Assembly (NCBI GenBank): GCA_002238965.1
Contig: MPNJ01000001.1
Coordinates: 124,001-188,000 of the forward strand
From: Nitrospinae bacterium bin107
Lineage (GTDB): Bacteria > UBA8248
Direction: 5' to 3'
Length of the DNA stretch: 64,000 nucleotides
A program made the position numbers and the translations under genes. Positions 51,600 through 59,405 of this stretch are shown here, piece by piece; position 1 is the first letter of the stretch; every line of letters starts with the position of its first letter. A model generated the notes under the pieces. The model was not told where the DNA came from. It was given only the letters and a program-made list of their open reading frames with translations, and made no database searches.

Positions 51600-52334
51600 A
51601 TGCCTATCCTGGAAACCAGAAGTCTGAGCAAGCATTTCGACGCCCTCGTCGCCGTGGACGCCGTGAATTATTCGGTCGACGCTGGCGAGTTGCGCTCCAT
51701 CATCGGCCCGAACGGCGCGGGGAAAACGACATTCTTCAACATGATCGCGGGCGATCTGCTGCCTACGTCGGGGCAGGTGCTCTTCGATGGAGAAGACGTA
51801 TCGGAAGTCCCCGCTCATGAGCGCTCCCACCTGGGGATTGGCCGCACCTACCAGATCACCAACATCTTCCCGAAACTGAGTGTGCTGGAGAACATCCGCA
51901 TCGCCGTGCAATCACGGAAGATGACCTTCAACCTGTGGTCGACGATAGGTAACCACAAGGAGTTGATCGAAAGGGCGGACGAGATACTCGAGCGCATCAA
52001 CATGACGGAGAAACGCGGCGAGCTGGGCGGTACGCTCGCGCACGGCGAGCAACGCTATCTCGAAATCGGAATCGCCCTCGCCACCGACCCCAAGCTCCTC
52101 CTGCTCGATGAGCCGACGGCGGGCATGAGCCCCGAGGAGACGATTCAGACGGGTGAGTTCATCAAGAGCCTGGCCGATCCGCTCACCATCGTGCTCGTGG
52201 AGCACGACATGGAGGTGGTGCTGGGCATTTCAGATAAAATCACCGTGCTGCACAACGGCGCCTTTCTCGCCGAGGGCACGGTGGAGGAAGTCCGCGCGAA
52301 CGCAGAAGTGCAGCGCGTATACCTGAGGGAATAA
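51600..52334 (+). CDS. LivG-type ABC transporter ATP-binding protein (operon 2)
   Basis: This 244-residue ATPase has Walker A GPNGAGKTT, the signature segment LAHGEQRYLEIGIAL and Walker B LLLLDEPTAGMSPEE. The final VRANAEVQRVYLRE is LivG-like. Its stop overlaps the ATG of the next gene by one nucleotide (TAATG). It differs from the operon 1 LivG in the signature region, so the two operons are not recent duplicates. Confidence 0.93.
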   Translation: MPILETRSLSKHFDALVAVDAVNYSVDAGELRSIIGPNGAGKTTFFNMIAGDLLPTSGQVLFDGEDVSEVPAHERSHLGIGRTYQITNIFPKLSVLENIRIAVQSRKMTFNLWSTIGNHKELIERADEILERINMTEKRGELGGTLAHGEQRYLEIGIALATDPKLLLLDEPTAGMSPEETIQTGEFIKSLADPLTIVLVEHDMEVVLGISDKITVLHNGAFLAEGTVEEVRANAEVQRVYLRE

Positions 52335-53038
52335 TGCTCGAAGTAGATTCCATCAACACGTTTTACGGCTTAAGCCACGTGCTTCACGACTTGAGCCTCA
52401 AGGTGGACGAAGGCGAGGCGGTGGCCTTCCTCGGCAGGAACGGGGCGGGTAAATCCACCACCATGAAGACTGTCATGGGGCTTCTGACGCCCCAAAGCGG
52501 CAAAATCACCATGGAGGGAGCCGACATCACGCAGGCCGAGGCGCACACCGTCTCGCTCGCGGGGGTTTCATGGATACCCGAGGATCGCCAGGTGTTCACC
52601 AACCTCACAGTGTTCGAAAACCTCAAGATCAGCCGCATCCCCATCGACGGCGCCAAGAACCTGGACACGCATCTCGACTGGATTTTCTCCCTCTTCCCGC
52701 GCTTGAAGGAGCGAATCAACAACAAGGGGAACCAGTTGAGCGGCGGCGAGCAGCAGATGCTCACCATGGCGCGGGGTCTCGGCACGGAGCCCAAGCTCAT
52801 CATGGTGGACGAGCCCACCGAGGGCCTGATGCCCGCCTACGTCGAGACCATCGAGAACGTGCTGGTGGAGATCCAGAAAAAAGGCATCGCCATCCTGCTC
52901 GTGGAGCAGAACTTCCGCATGGCGCTCAGCATCACCAAGCGCGCCTACCTGATTGAAAAAGGCATCATCCAGTGGGAAGGCGCCTCCGCCGACCTGCTCG
53001 AAGACCAGGAAACCCGCATGCGGTATCTGGGCGTCTAG
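52334..53038 (+). CDS. LivF-type ABC transporter ATP-binding protein (operon 2)
   Basis: This 234-residue ATPase has Walker A GRNGAGKSTT, the signature LSGGEQQMLTMARGL and Walker B LIMVDEPTEGLMP, then the C-terminal RMRYLGV typical of LivF. It is translationally coupled to the LivG-type gene by a one-nucleotide overlap and ends operon 2. A VOC-family gene follows 60 nt later on the same strand and may be co-transcribed. Confidence 0.93.
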   Translation: MLEVDSINTFYGLSHVLHDLSLKVDEGEAVAFLGRNGAGKSTTMKTVMGLLTPQSGKITMEGADITQAEAHTVSLAGVSWIPEDRQVFTNLTVFENLKISRIPIDGAKNLDTHLDWIFSLFPRLKERINNKGNQLSGGEQQMLTMARGLGTEPKLIMVDEPTEGLMPAYVETIENVLVEIQKKGIAILLVEQNFRMALSITKRAYLIEKGIIQWEGASADLLEDQETRMRYLGV

Positions 53039-53098
53039 GCTAAATACAGCAAAACCCGCAGAACCTTCCCGCCTTTCGACAACCAAGGAGGAGACGAT

Positions 53099-53524
53099 TT
53101 GGACCAGCGTCTCAGCATCGTCACCCTGGGCGTAGACGATCTTCCGCGTGCGCGGGCGTTCTACGAGGCGCTCGGCTGGCGCGTTGCGAGCGAGGAGTTA
53201 GCCGATTCCATCGTCTGCTTCACGCTCAACGGAATCGGTTTCGCCCTCTACCCCCGCGACAAGCTCATCGAGGACATCGGGCCAAATGCCGGCAGCGGTG
53301 AGGTGACCGGCGCGATCACCCTGGCCTACAACGTCCGAACGCGCGAGGACGTCGCCAAGGTGTTAGCCGAAGCCGAACGCGCAGGCGGAACCATCGTCAA
53401 GCATGCGCAGGATGTCTTCTGGGGCGGCCACTCGGGATACTTCAAGGATCCGGACGGGCATTATTGGGAAGTCGCCTGGAATCCCTTCTCACCTCTCGAT
53501 GACAAGGGAAACTTCGCCTGGTAG
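53099..53524 (+). CDS. VOC-family (glyoxalase/bleomycin-resistance-like) protein
   Basis: This 141-residue protein has the VOC fold: RLSIVTLGVDDLPRARAFYEALGW, then FTLNGIGFALYPRD, TGAITLAYNV and GYFKDPDGHYWEVAWNP. The last motif supplies the usual Glu and Asp positions. The usual first metal His is absent (VTLGVDD), so it may bind ligands without metal. The start is TTG 53099 with AAGGAGGAG upstream. It follows Liv operon 2 directly. Confidence 0.82.
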   Translation: MDQRLSIVTLGVDDLPRARAFYEALGWRVASEELADSIVCFTLNGIGFALYPRDKLIEDIGPNAGSGEVTGAITLAYNVRTREDVAKVLAEAERAGGTIVKHAQDVFWGGHSGYFKDPDGHYWEVAWNPFSPLDDKGNFAW

Positions 53525-53787
53525 TCGGAGGGGACTGACACGACTGAATCCGCATCCAAAATACCTTTAGCAAAACCAAGGTGCCCCTTTCCATCAATAT
53601 TAAGCTCATTACTTTGCAAGAGTCTTTGAACCGTTACATATGTGCAGTTCGCCTCACGGATTCGCGGATCGAGCTTGAGCGATAGAAGAGGATTTGTCTG
53701 AAAAGTACAGCCTCTATCATGTTTAGGCCGAACAATCATGGTGAAACTTGCCAACAGTGGTGGCACAGTTGGCAACAGGTAATGCAA
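53461..53787 (-). pseudogene. AT-rich reading frame, possible protein remnant
   Basis: In the 410-nt interval 53525-53934 before the DUF262 gene, the only protein-like stretch is on the minus strand. The core (LKLDPRIREANCTYVTVQRL, NELNIDGKGHLGFAKGILDAD) looks like real coding sequence but matches no family I know. Its 3' end runs 64 nt into the VOC gene, where it becomes a random shadow, so it is probably a truncated remnant. Low GC matches the adjacent DUF262 gene. The rest of the interval holds nothing I recognise. Confidence 0.3.
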
Positions 53788-53934
53788 GCGGAAAGAGTCA
53801 GTGATTTCATTGCGGACATAATGACTGGTTGATATGCTATTTTCTCCAAACAGTTAACCGGCTGAACACGCTGCCTGACAAGGCTGAATTATCTCAGGTA
53901 AACCACGTCCGGAAACAACAAAGGGGTTAGTTAG

Positions 53935-55758
53935 ATGCAAGAAATCAAGGGATACGACCGCTCGATCCAGGAACTTCTTTCTGGAGGAAGCTACGGGATA
54001 GACTATTACCAGAGAGAATATAAGTGGGGACGTAAACAACTACAAGAACTAGTGGACGACCTGACAGTTCGGTTTCTTGATAGCTATAAGGAGGGAGATA
54101 AAACCAAGGAAGTCGCCAACTACGGCCACTACTTCCTCGGATCGATTGTCGTTAGCAAAAGAGGTGACATACGTCATATTGTTGACGGACAACAACGGAT
54201 AAGTTCGCTCTCTATTCTCCTGATCTACCTAAACAATCTTCAGAAACAACGAGCTGATCAAGTCGCAATTCAATCACTCATTTATGCTGATGATTATGGT
54301 GACAAAAAATTTAAGCTAAACGTTCGAGAGCGTAATGACTGCATGGATGCGCTTTTCAACGAACGTCCATTCAACTCTGATGAAGCCACTGAGTCTGTTA
54401 AAACACTGTATGCACGATATCAGGACCTAAGTGAGTTGTTTCCAGACGAACTGCAGGGCGGCGCACTACCTCATTTCATTTATTGGCTCATCCGCAAAGT
54501 GAACCTGATCGAGATCATTGCGTATGCGGATGAGGATGCCTATACAATTTTTGAAACGATGAACGACCGAGGGTTGTCACTGACGCCGACGGAAATGCTC
54601 AGAGGCTATCTGCTGGCCAACATAGATGACACGGACAAGCGGCAGGAAGCGGATGCTAAGATTAAGGAGTATCTCGGTAAATTTGCCGAGTACGGCAAAG
54701 AGACCGAGGCTGATTTTTTCAAAGCATGGCTGAGATCTCAGTACGCGAAGAAGATCAGAGAACGAAAAAAGCATGCCAAGCCGGAGGACTTTGATCTCCT
54801 CGGCACAGAGTACCACCGCTGGGTGCGCAACCATGCAGACAGTATTAAGCTGAACAGCAGTGACGATTTCTATCATTTCGTGATGCGTGAATTTTACTAT
54901 TTTGCTGCTCTATACATCCGGTTGCTGCACGCTTCCGAAAATCGTACGGAGCGATTGGAGAGTGTACGCTACAACGGCGATGCGGGCTTTACGCTTCAAC
55001 ATCATTTAATCATGGCATCGATGACATCACAGGATGACATAGACACCACCAACGCCAAGATCGCTGCGGTGGCGGACTTTGTTGATTGTTGGTTGAACTT
55101 GCGACTGTGGAACTACAAGTCCAACAGCTATTCCACCATCCAATATTCGATTTTTGCGATCATGCGCGAGATTCGAGGCAAGTCGTTAGCTGATATTCAG
55201 ATAACCCTGCGGGATCGCTTGCAGGACGAAATGAACGAAATTACTTTCGACAAACCTGTTCGCCTAAATCAGTTTACGAGTAAAGCTATTCATCGCCAGT
55301 TGGCTCGCTTCACAGACTGGCTAGAACGACAATCGGGTGAACCCGGACGATACGAAGATTACATTATTCGGTCGGGCAAGAATGCCTATGAGGTAGAACA
55401 TATTTGGTCCGATCACTATGAGAGGTTTGCCCATGAGTTTGAGCAGGAACAAGATTTCCACACTCACCGCAACATGGTGGGCGGTCTGCTTTTACTGCCC
55501 AAAAAGATTAACGCCAGTCTCAACGATAAGAACTATGCCGAAAAATTGCCGGATTACTTAAAAACAAATGCACTAGCTCAATCACTTCACAGAGAATTTT
55601 ACAACAACAACCCCGGCTTTAGACAGACTATCAAAAAATATAACCTTCCCTTCGAACCACATGACAGTTTTACTAAGAAAGACTTGGAGACCCGCTCAAA
55701 CCTTTATTGCAAGCTAGCCCGCCTTATCTGGTCACCTGATAGGCTGGCATCTGAGTAA
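53935..55758 (+). CDS. DUF262/DUF1524 (GmrSD-type) protein, probable defence nuclease
   Basis: This 607-residue protein has an N-terminal DUF262 domain (GIDYYQREYKW at residues 21-31, FLGSIVV and VDGQQR near 83-88, the ParB-like nucleotidase motif). A C-terminal DUF1524 HNH-type domain follows (EVEHIWSDH near residue 489 and NMVGGLLLLPKKINASLNDKNY). This architecture is that of GmrSD-like type IV restriction enzymes and related phage-defence nucleases that cleave modified or phosphorothioated DNA. AAAGGGG lies eight nucleotides before the ATG. Its base composition is far more AT-rich than that of its neighbours, which signals transfer. No modification genes lie next to it. Confidence 0.88.
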   Translation: MQEIKGYDRSIQELLSGGSYGIDYYQREYKWGRKQLQELVDDLTVRFLDSYKEGDKTKEVANYGHYFLGSIVVSKRGDIRHIVDGQQRISSLSILLIYLNNLQKQRADQVAIQSLIYADDYGDKKFKLNVRERNDCMDALFNERPFNSDEATESVKTLYARYQDLSELFPDELQGGALPHFIYWLIRKVNLIEIIAYADEDAYTIFETMNDRGLSLTPTEMLRGYLLANIDDTDKRQEADAKIKEYLGKFAEYGKETEADFFKAWLRSQYAKKIRERKKHAKPEDFDLLGTEYHRWVRNHADSIKLNSSDDFYHFVMREFYYFAALYIRLLHASENRTERLESVRYNGDAGFTLQHHLIMASMTSQDDIDTTNAKIAAVADFVDCWLNLRLWNYKSNSYSTIQYSIFAIMREIRGKSLADIQITLRDRLQDEMNEITFDKPVRLNQFTSKAIHRQLARFTDWLERQSGEPGRYEDYIIRSGKNAYEVEHIWSDHYERFAHEFEQEQDFHTHRNMVGGLLLLPKKINASLNDKNYAEKLPDYLKTNALAQSLHREFYNNNPGFRQTIKKYNLPFEPHDSFTKKDLETRSNLYCKLARLIWSPDRLASE

Positions 55759-56020
55759 GACGCAGATACCAATTAAACCGCACCGCATTCACCTGAATGA
55801 TGGCAGTGCGGCCCACTACAGATAACGCGAGAGGGCTTCTGCGACAATCCCTTCCGCATTGATCGGGATTGACCCTCAAGGGGGGGGAGTATTTTCCAAA
55901 ATCTCAAAGGGAGAACGATTCAAGAAGGGAGCTTCGTAAGGACAGGTCGCGACCTGTCCCTACCATGTGACCCATTATGATAATGCAAGCGAGATTGCCA
56001 GAAGCTTTATACGGCATTTC
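55759..56020. repeat. Spacer with dispersed palindromic repeat
   Basis: The 262-nt gap after the DUF262 gene contains the perfect 20-bp palindrome GGACAGGTCGCGACCTGTCC (55940-55959) inside a GTAAGG...CCCTAC frame. It also has a CCCTCAAGGGGGGG unit near 55873. Both words recur in the spacers at 16.8-17.2 kb and 29.8-30.3 kb. No gene is seen. Confidence 0.65.
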
Positions 56021-57361
56021 TCACCGCTCATCGACGAGGCGGCGGGCCTTCACGTCGCGCATCGGGTCGTGGATAACGCCCGGCGCCACGAATTCGAGGA
56101 CCGGCCGTATCATCACCGCTCCCCGCACCCTGTCCGGCACGGAGGCGCCGAGCCGCTCGCGCTCTGAATCCTCGGCTTCCAGGCGGATGATCATCTCGTC
56201 CATCGAATCCACGTCATCGGGCGCGGACTTGCGGATCCTCACCTGAAACTCGCGTATCGCGCGCTCTTTCGAGAGAAGGTCGAAGACGATATCCGGATTC
56301 ATGAGCATCCCGCGCACCTTGAGCAGGTCGCCCGTCCGCCTCGGCAGGCGCACGATGCGCTCGCCCAGGCGCCCGCAACCCGGACAAGGCTCCCACCTGA
56401 GCGCGATGAGGTCGCCGATGAGATAGCGCAGAAACACCGTGCCGCGGCGATGCAGGTGCGTGAGGGCTATCACCCCCTCTTCTCCTTCCGGCACGCGCTC
56501 GCCGGATTCCGGGTCGACGACTTCGAGCAGGTAGAGTTCGGGCACGACGTTGTGCGGCATCGCATCGTTCGCGCACTGAACGAGGCCGCCCTGCATCTCC
56601 GTCGCCGCGTAGCGCACCCGCACTTGGGGGTCATCCGCCCCGAACCAGCGCAGGTGATCCATATACTCCTCGCGCAGGGCGTCGCTCACCGCCTCACCGG
56701 TGGTGAGCACCATGCGCGCGCGGTCGAGCTTGACGCCGCGCTCGCGCGCCCTCCTCAGGAAGCGGCGGACGAAACTCGGCACCCCCCAGATGACGGTGGC
56801 TCCCGAGGCGGCCACCACGTCGACGGCCTCATCGAGCGAGCGCCTTACGGGGTATTCGGGATGCGGGCTGCCCGTGAGCGCGCTCACCACGGGAAGCCCC
56901 ATGATTTCCGCCGAGCGCACGCAGCAGAGGAACCCGCCCAGGGGCATGGGCGATAGCGGGTAGAGATTGGCGATGACGTCGCCGGCCCCCAGACCCTCCG
57001 CCTCGTTGCACACCCGCGCCTGGAGCATGATGTGGTACTGGTCGTGCGTGGTGTTGAAAAAAGGAGAAGGCCGCCCGCTCGTTGTGCCCGTGGTGTAGGC
57101 CACGTTCCACATGGTGCGCTCCTCGAAGGGAAGCTCGGGCAGCCAGGCGGGGTCGAGGCTGAAATCCTCGGGCGCCGCCATGAAATCCTCTTTTTTCGTG
57201 AGGGGGATTTTCTGGAGGTCGTCGAGTTCCTTGACCGCCTCGGGGATGAGGTTCGCCTCTGCAAAGCGGCGCTTGTAGAACGGGTGCGCCCGACCGCACA
57301 GAGCCACCATTCTCTGCAGGCGTTTTCTCCTCAACTCGTGCAACGCGTCTCGTTCGTTCAC
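56021..57361 (-). CDS. Phenylacetate-CoA ligase-like (PaaK/CapK family) adenylate-forming enzyme
   Basis: This 446-residue protein has the PaaK-type phosphate loop YTTGTTSGRPSPFFNT, a mid-domain ATEMQGGL, and FLRYLIGDLIAL. A Cys-rich CPGCGRLGER insert then precedes RTGDLLKVRGMLMNPD. The family activates aryl acids or other carboxylates to acyl-CoA via an acyl adenylate. A C-terminal ACT-like region is typical. The start is ATG 57361. It is 18 nt after the cytochrome c gene and could be co-transcribed with it. The acid substrate is unknown. Confidence 0.86.
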   Translation of the reverse strand: MNERDALHELRRKRLQRMVALCGRAHPFYKRRFAEANLIPEAVKELDDLQKIPLTKKEDFMAAPEDFSLDPAWLPELPFEERTMWNVAYTTGTTSGRPSPFFNTTHDQYHIMLQARVCNEAEGLGAGDVIANLYPLSPMPLGGFLCCVRSAEIMGLPVVSALTGSPHPEYPVRRSLDEAVDVVAASGATVIWGVPSFVRRFLRRARERGVKLDRARMVLTTGEAVSDALREEYMDHLRWFGADDPQVRVRYAATEMQGGLVQCANDAMPHNVVPELYLLEVVDPESGERVPEGEEGVIALTHLHRRGTVFLRYLIGDLIALRWEPCPGCGRLGERIVRLPRRTGDLLKVRGMLMNPDIVFDLLSKERAIREFQVRIRKSAPDDVDSMDEMIIRLEAEDSERERLGASVPDRVRGAVMIRPVLEFVAPGVIHDPMRDVKARRLVDER

Positions 57362-57379
57362 CAGATCTTGCTCCCTCGC

Positions 57380-57787
57380 CTAAAAAATACCGGCCTTCCG
57401 CTGCAGCCAGCGCACGTATTGCACGATCAGGGCCACATCCTCGGGTTTCACACCCGGCACGGGCTGCATGTCGCCGAACTTCCAGTGGTGGCTCCTCACC
57501 CCGCGCGAGACGGCCATGAAGAAAGCGGCGTCCCCGTGGTGGGAGGGTTCGTAAACCTTGTGCACCAGCGGCGGGCCGATTCGCGAACCCTTGGCCTCCG
57601 GCCCGTGGCAGCGCATGCAGTTGCGCGAGAACAGCGATTTCCCCTTCTTGATCTGCGCCATGTCCTCGGTTGCGGGAACCTGCCTCGGCGGCTCGGGCCT
57701 TTTCGTCAACGTCACGATCAACCCAAACCCCGCTATGAGAAAAAGCCCCGCCGCCAACGCCTTTTTCATCGTCCACAAACTCCTCAT
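57380..57787 (-). CDS. Membrane-anchored or secreted monohaem cytochrome c
   Basis: This protein of about 135 residues has an N-terminal hydrophobic signal/anchor (KKALAAGLFLIAGFGLIVTL), one haem site CMRCH in GKSLFSRNCMRCHGPE, and a C-terminal helix (DVALIVQYVRWLQRKAGIF) with a methionine-bearing loop (FGDMQPVPG) as the likely sixth ligand. It is a class I c-type cytochrome of the periplasm. Start choice is uncertain among 57823 (GTG), 57787 (ATG) and 57769 (ATG). It precedes the PaaK-like gene on the same strand. Confidence 0.85.
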   Translation of the reverse strand: MRSLWTMKKALAAGLFLIAGFGLIVTLTKRPEPPRQVPATEDMAQIKKGKSLFSRNCMRCHGPEAKGSRIGPPLVHKVYEPSHHGDAAFFMAVSRGVRSHHWKFGDMQPVPGVKPEDVALIVQYVRWLQRKAGIF

Positions 57788-57880
57788 GGTGAGTGTCTTC
57801 GCTTCCCGAATCGCGCGCTCCACAAATCACATCATCTCTCATTGAAAATACAAGAGAGCACCCGAAGCGGCGCAGACAGC

Positions 57881-59293
57881 TTAAGTGGATTTGATCGCGG
57901 ATTTCAAACCCCGAACGCCCATAAAACCCCGGACATCCCCGCTCCGTGACCACCGGAAAAACCATACGAGGAGGAGCGCACCGCTCAGTATCTGGCCCCC
58001 GCTCACCGCTAACCAGACGCCGCCCGCTCCCACGGCAAACCAGAACGAGAGCAGATAGGCGGCGGGAAGCTGAACGCCCCAGCGAACGACGCCCTCCACC
58101 AGCATGGGCGGCTTCGAGCGCGAGGCTCCCTGGAACGCGCCCGCCATCACCCGGCGGATGGACTCCATGAGGAGGCCCGCGCACAGGATTCTGAGCGCCA
58201 TGACGGCCGTGTCGTTCCCCGCCAAGCCGAAAAACGAGACGACCTCCTGCGCCCAGGCGAACAAAAATACGCTCGCCGCCGCCATCAGCATCACAAGCGC
58301 GGCGACTGCAAGCCATACCGTGCGCGTCACGCGCTCGGGCTTCTCCGCGCCCATGTTCTGGCCCACCAGCGTGCGCACCGAGCTTTGCAGACCGAAGCTC
58401 GGCATCCGGGCGATCATCGTCACGCGGTTGCCGATGCTCCACGCGGCCAGTGCACTCGCCCCGAAGGGAGAAAGCATCCGCACCATGAGCAGGAGCGCGC
58501 TTCGCTCGAGGAGGTTCTGCACCATGGCGGGCCAGGCGAGACGCGCGACGCGGGATATCTCGGACGCGCGCGGGCGCAGATCGGCCCACCTCAGCCTGAG
58601 CCTCGATTTTCCCTTCACGATGAAGGTCAGCATGGTTGCGAATCCGCCCAGCCGCCCCACGCCGATGCCCAAAAAGCTGCCCGCTATCCCCAAAGCGGGA
58701 ATCGGCCCCCATCCGAACATAAAGAGGGGGATGAAGATGAGCGTCAAAACGGTGGAGGCCACGACGCCCGCGATGGTGATGCCCGGCTCGCCGGTTCCCC
58801 GCAATATCTGGCCGACCACGAACATCGCCTCGGCGGCGAGCAGCACGGCGAAGCCCGCGCGGATGTAGACGACGCCCAGGGCGGCCAGCGCGGGGTCGCG
58901 CGTCATCAAGTCCATCAGGAGGGGAGCGAACCATAGACCCAGGAACGTGGCGATGAGACTGAAGACGCCGACGAGGAAGATGGTCTGCCCCGCCATGACC
59001 GAGGCGCCCTCTCCATCGCCCGCGCCCACGCGCTGGGCCACGAGCGCCTGCCCTGCGATCCTGATTCCGAAAGGGGCCGAACGGATGAACAACAGGGTGA
59101 TGAAACCCAGAGACGCCGCCGCCAGGAATTCGGCCCCCATCCGGCCGAGCCAGTAAATCTCAAAAATGCCGTCGAGATTGCGCAGGATGCGCTCGCCGCA
59201 TATCGGAACCGAGAGGCGCGTGATGGCCCAGCCGACCGAGCCTTTCGTGTAATCGTATCCGCGCGTTCTCGTGGCTTGTTTCAGAAGGCGCAC
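57881..59293 (-). CDS. MATE-family efflux transporter
   Basis: This 470-residue inner-membrane protein has 12 hydrophobic segments in two homologous halves. MATE features include SVPICGERILRNLDGIFEIYWLG at the N-terminus, RSAPFGIRIAGQALVAQRVGAGD and, in the second half, NRVTMIARMPSFGLQSSVRTLVGQNMGA. It would export organic cations or drugs in exchange for Na+ or H+. Its first 40 codons and upstream region are duplicated in degenerate form at 61676-61870, upstream of the M20 peptidase gene. Confidence 0.88.
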   Translation of the reverse strand: MRLLKQATRTRGYDYTKGSVGWAITRLSVPICGERILRNLDGIFEIYWLGRMGAEFLAAASLGFITLLFIRSAPFGIRIAGQALVAQRVGAGDGEGASVMAGQTIFLVGVFSLIATFLGLWFAPLLMDLMTRDPALAALGVVYIRAGFAVLLAAEAMFVVGQILRGTGEPGITIAGVVASTVLTLIFIPLFMFGWGPIPALGIAGSFLGIGVGRLGGFATMLTFIVKGKSRLRLRWADLRPRASEISRVARLAWPAMVQNLLERSALLLMVRMLSPFGASALAAWSIGNRVTMIARMPSFGLQSSVRTLVGQNMGAEKPERVTRTVWLAVAALVMLMAAASVFLFAWAQEVVSFFGLAGNDTAVMALRILCAGLLMESIRRVMAGAFQGASRSKPPMLVEGVVRWGVQLPAAYLLSFWFAVGAGGVWLAVSGGQILSGALLLVWFFRWSRSGDVRGFMGVRGLKSAIKST

Positions 59294-59396
59294 CTCTCAC
59301 TGAAAATAATACCGGAAAGCGATCAGCTCATGATACGATAGAGCGTCCGATACGTTAAGGGAGAGAGACGCAGATGCCGCCTCCCGATTACGAACG
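59184..59396. repeat. Direct repeat copy A (MATE start, promoter region and M20 start-like sequence)
   Basis: This segment covers the MATE N-terminus, the divergent spacer and an orphan ATG at 59374 that opens MPPPDYERSKG before a stop. It aligns throughout with 61681-61893. Shared words include GAGAGGCGCGTGATG, CCCAGCCGACCGAGCC, TCAGAAGGCGCAC, ATACCGGAAAGCGA, CATGATACG and CGATACGTTAA. The orphan peptide mirrors the M20 start MPHPDFERC. Confidence 0.75.
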
Positions 59397-59405
59397 ATCG
59401 AAAGG

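Noticed and set aside
56829-58934. A 701-codon minus-strand open frame over MATE, cytochrome c and PaaK-like genes
   Set aside because: It runs through three real genes in another frame and ignores their starts and stops.
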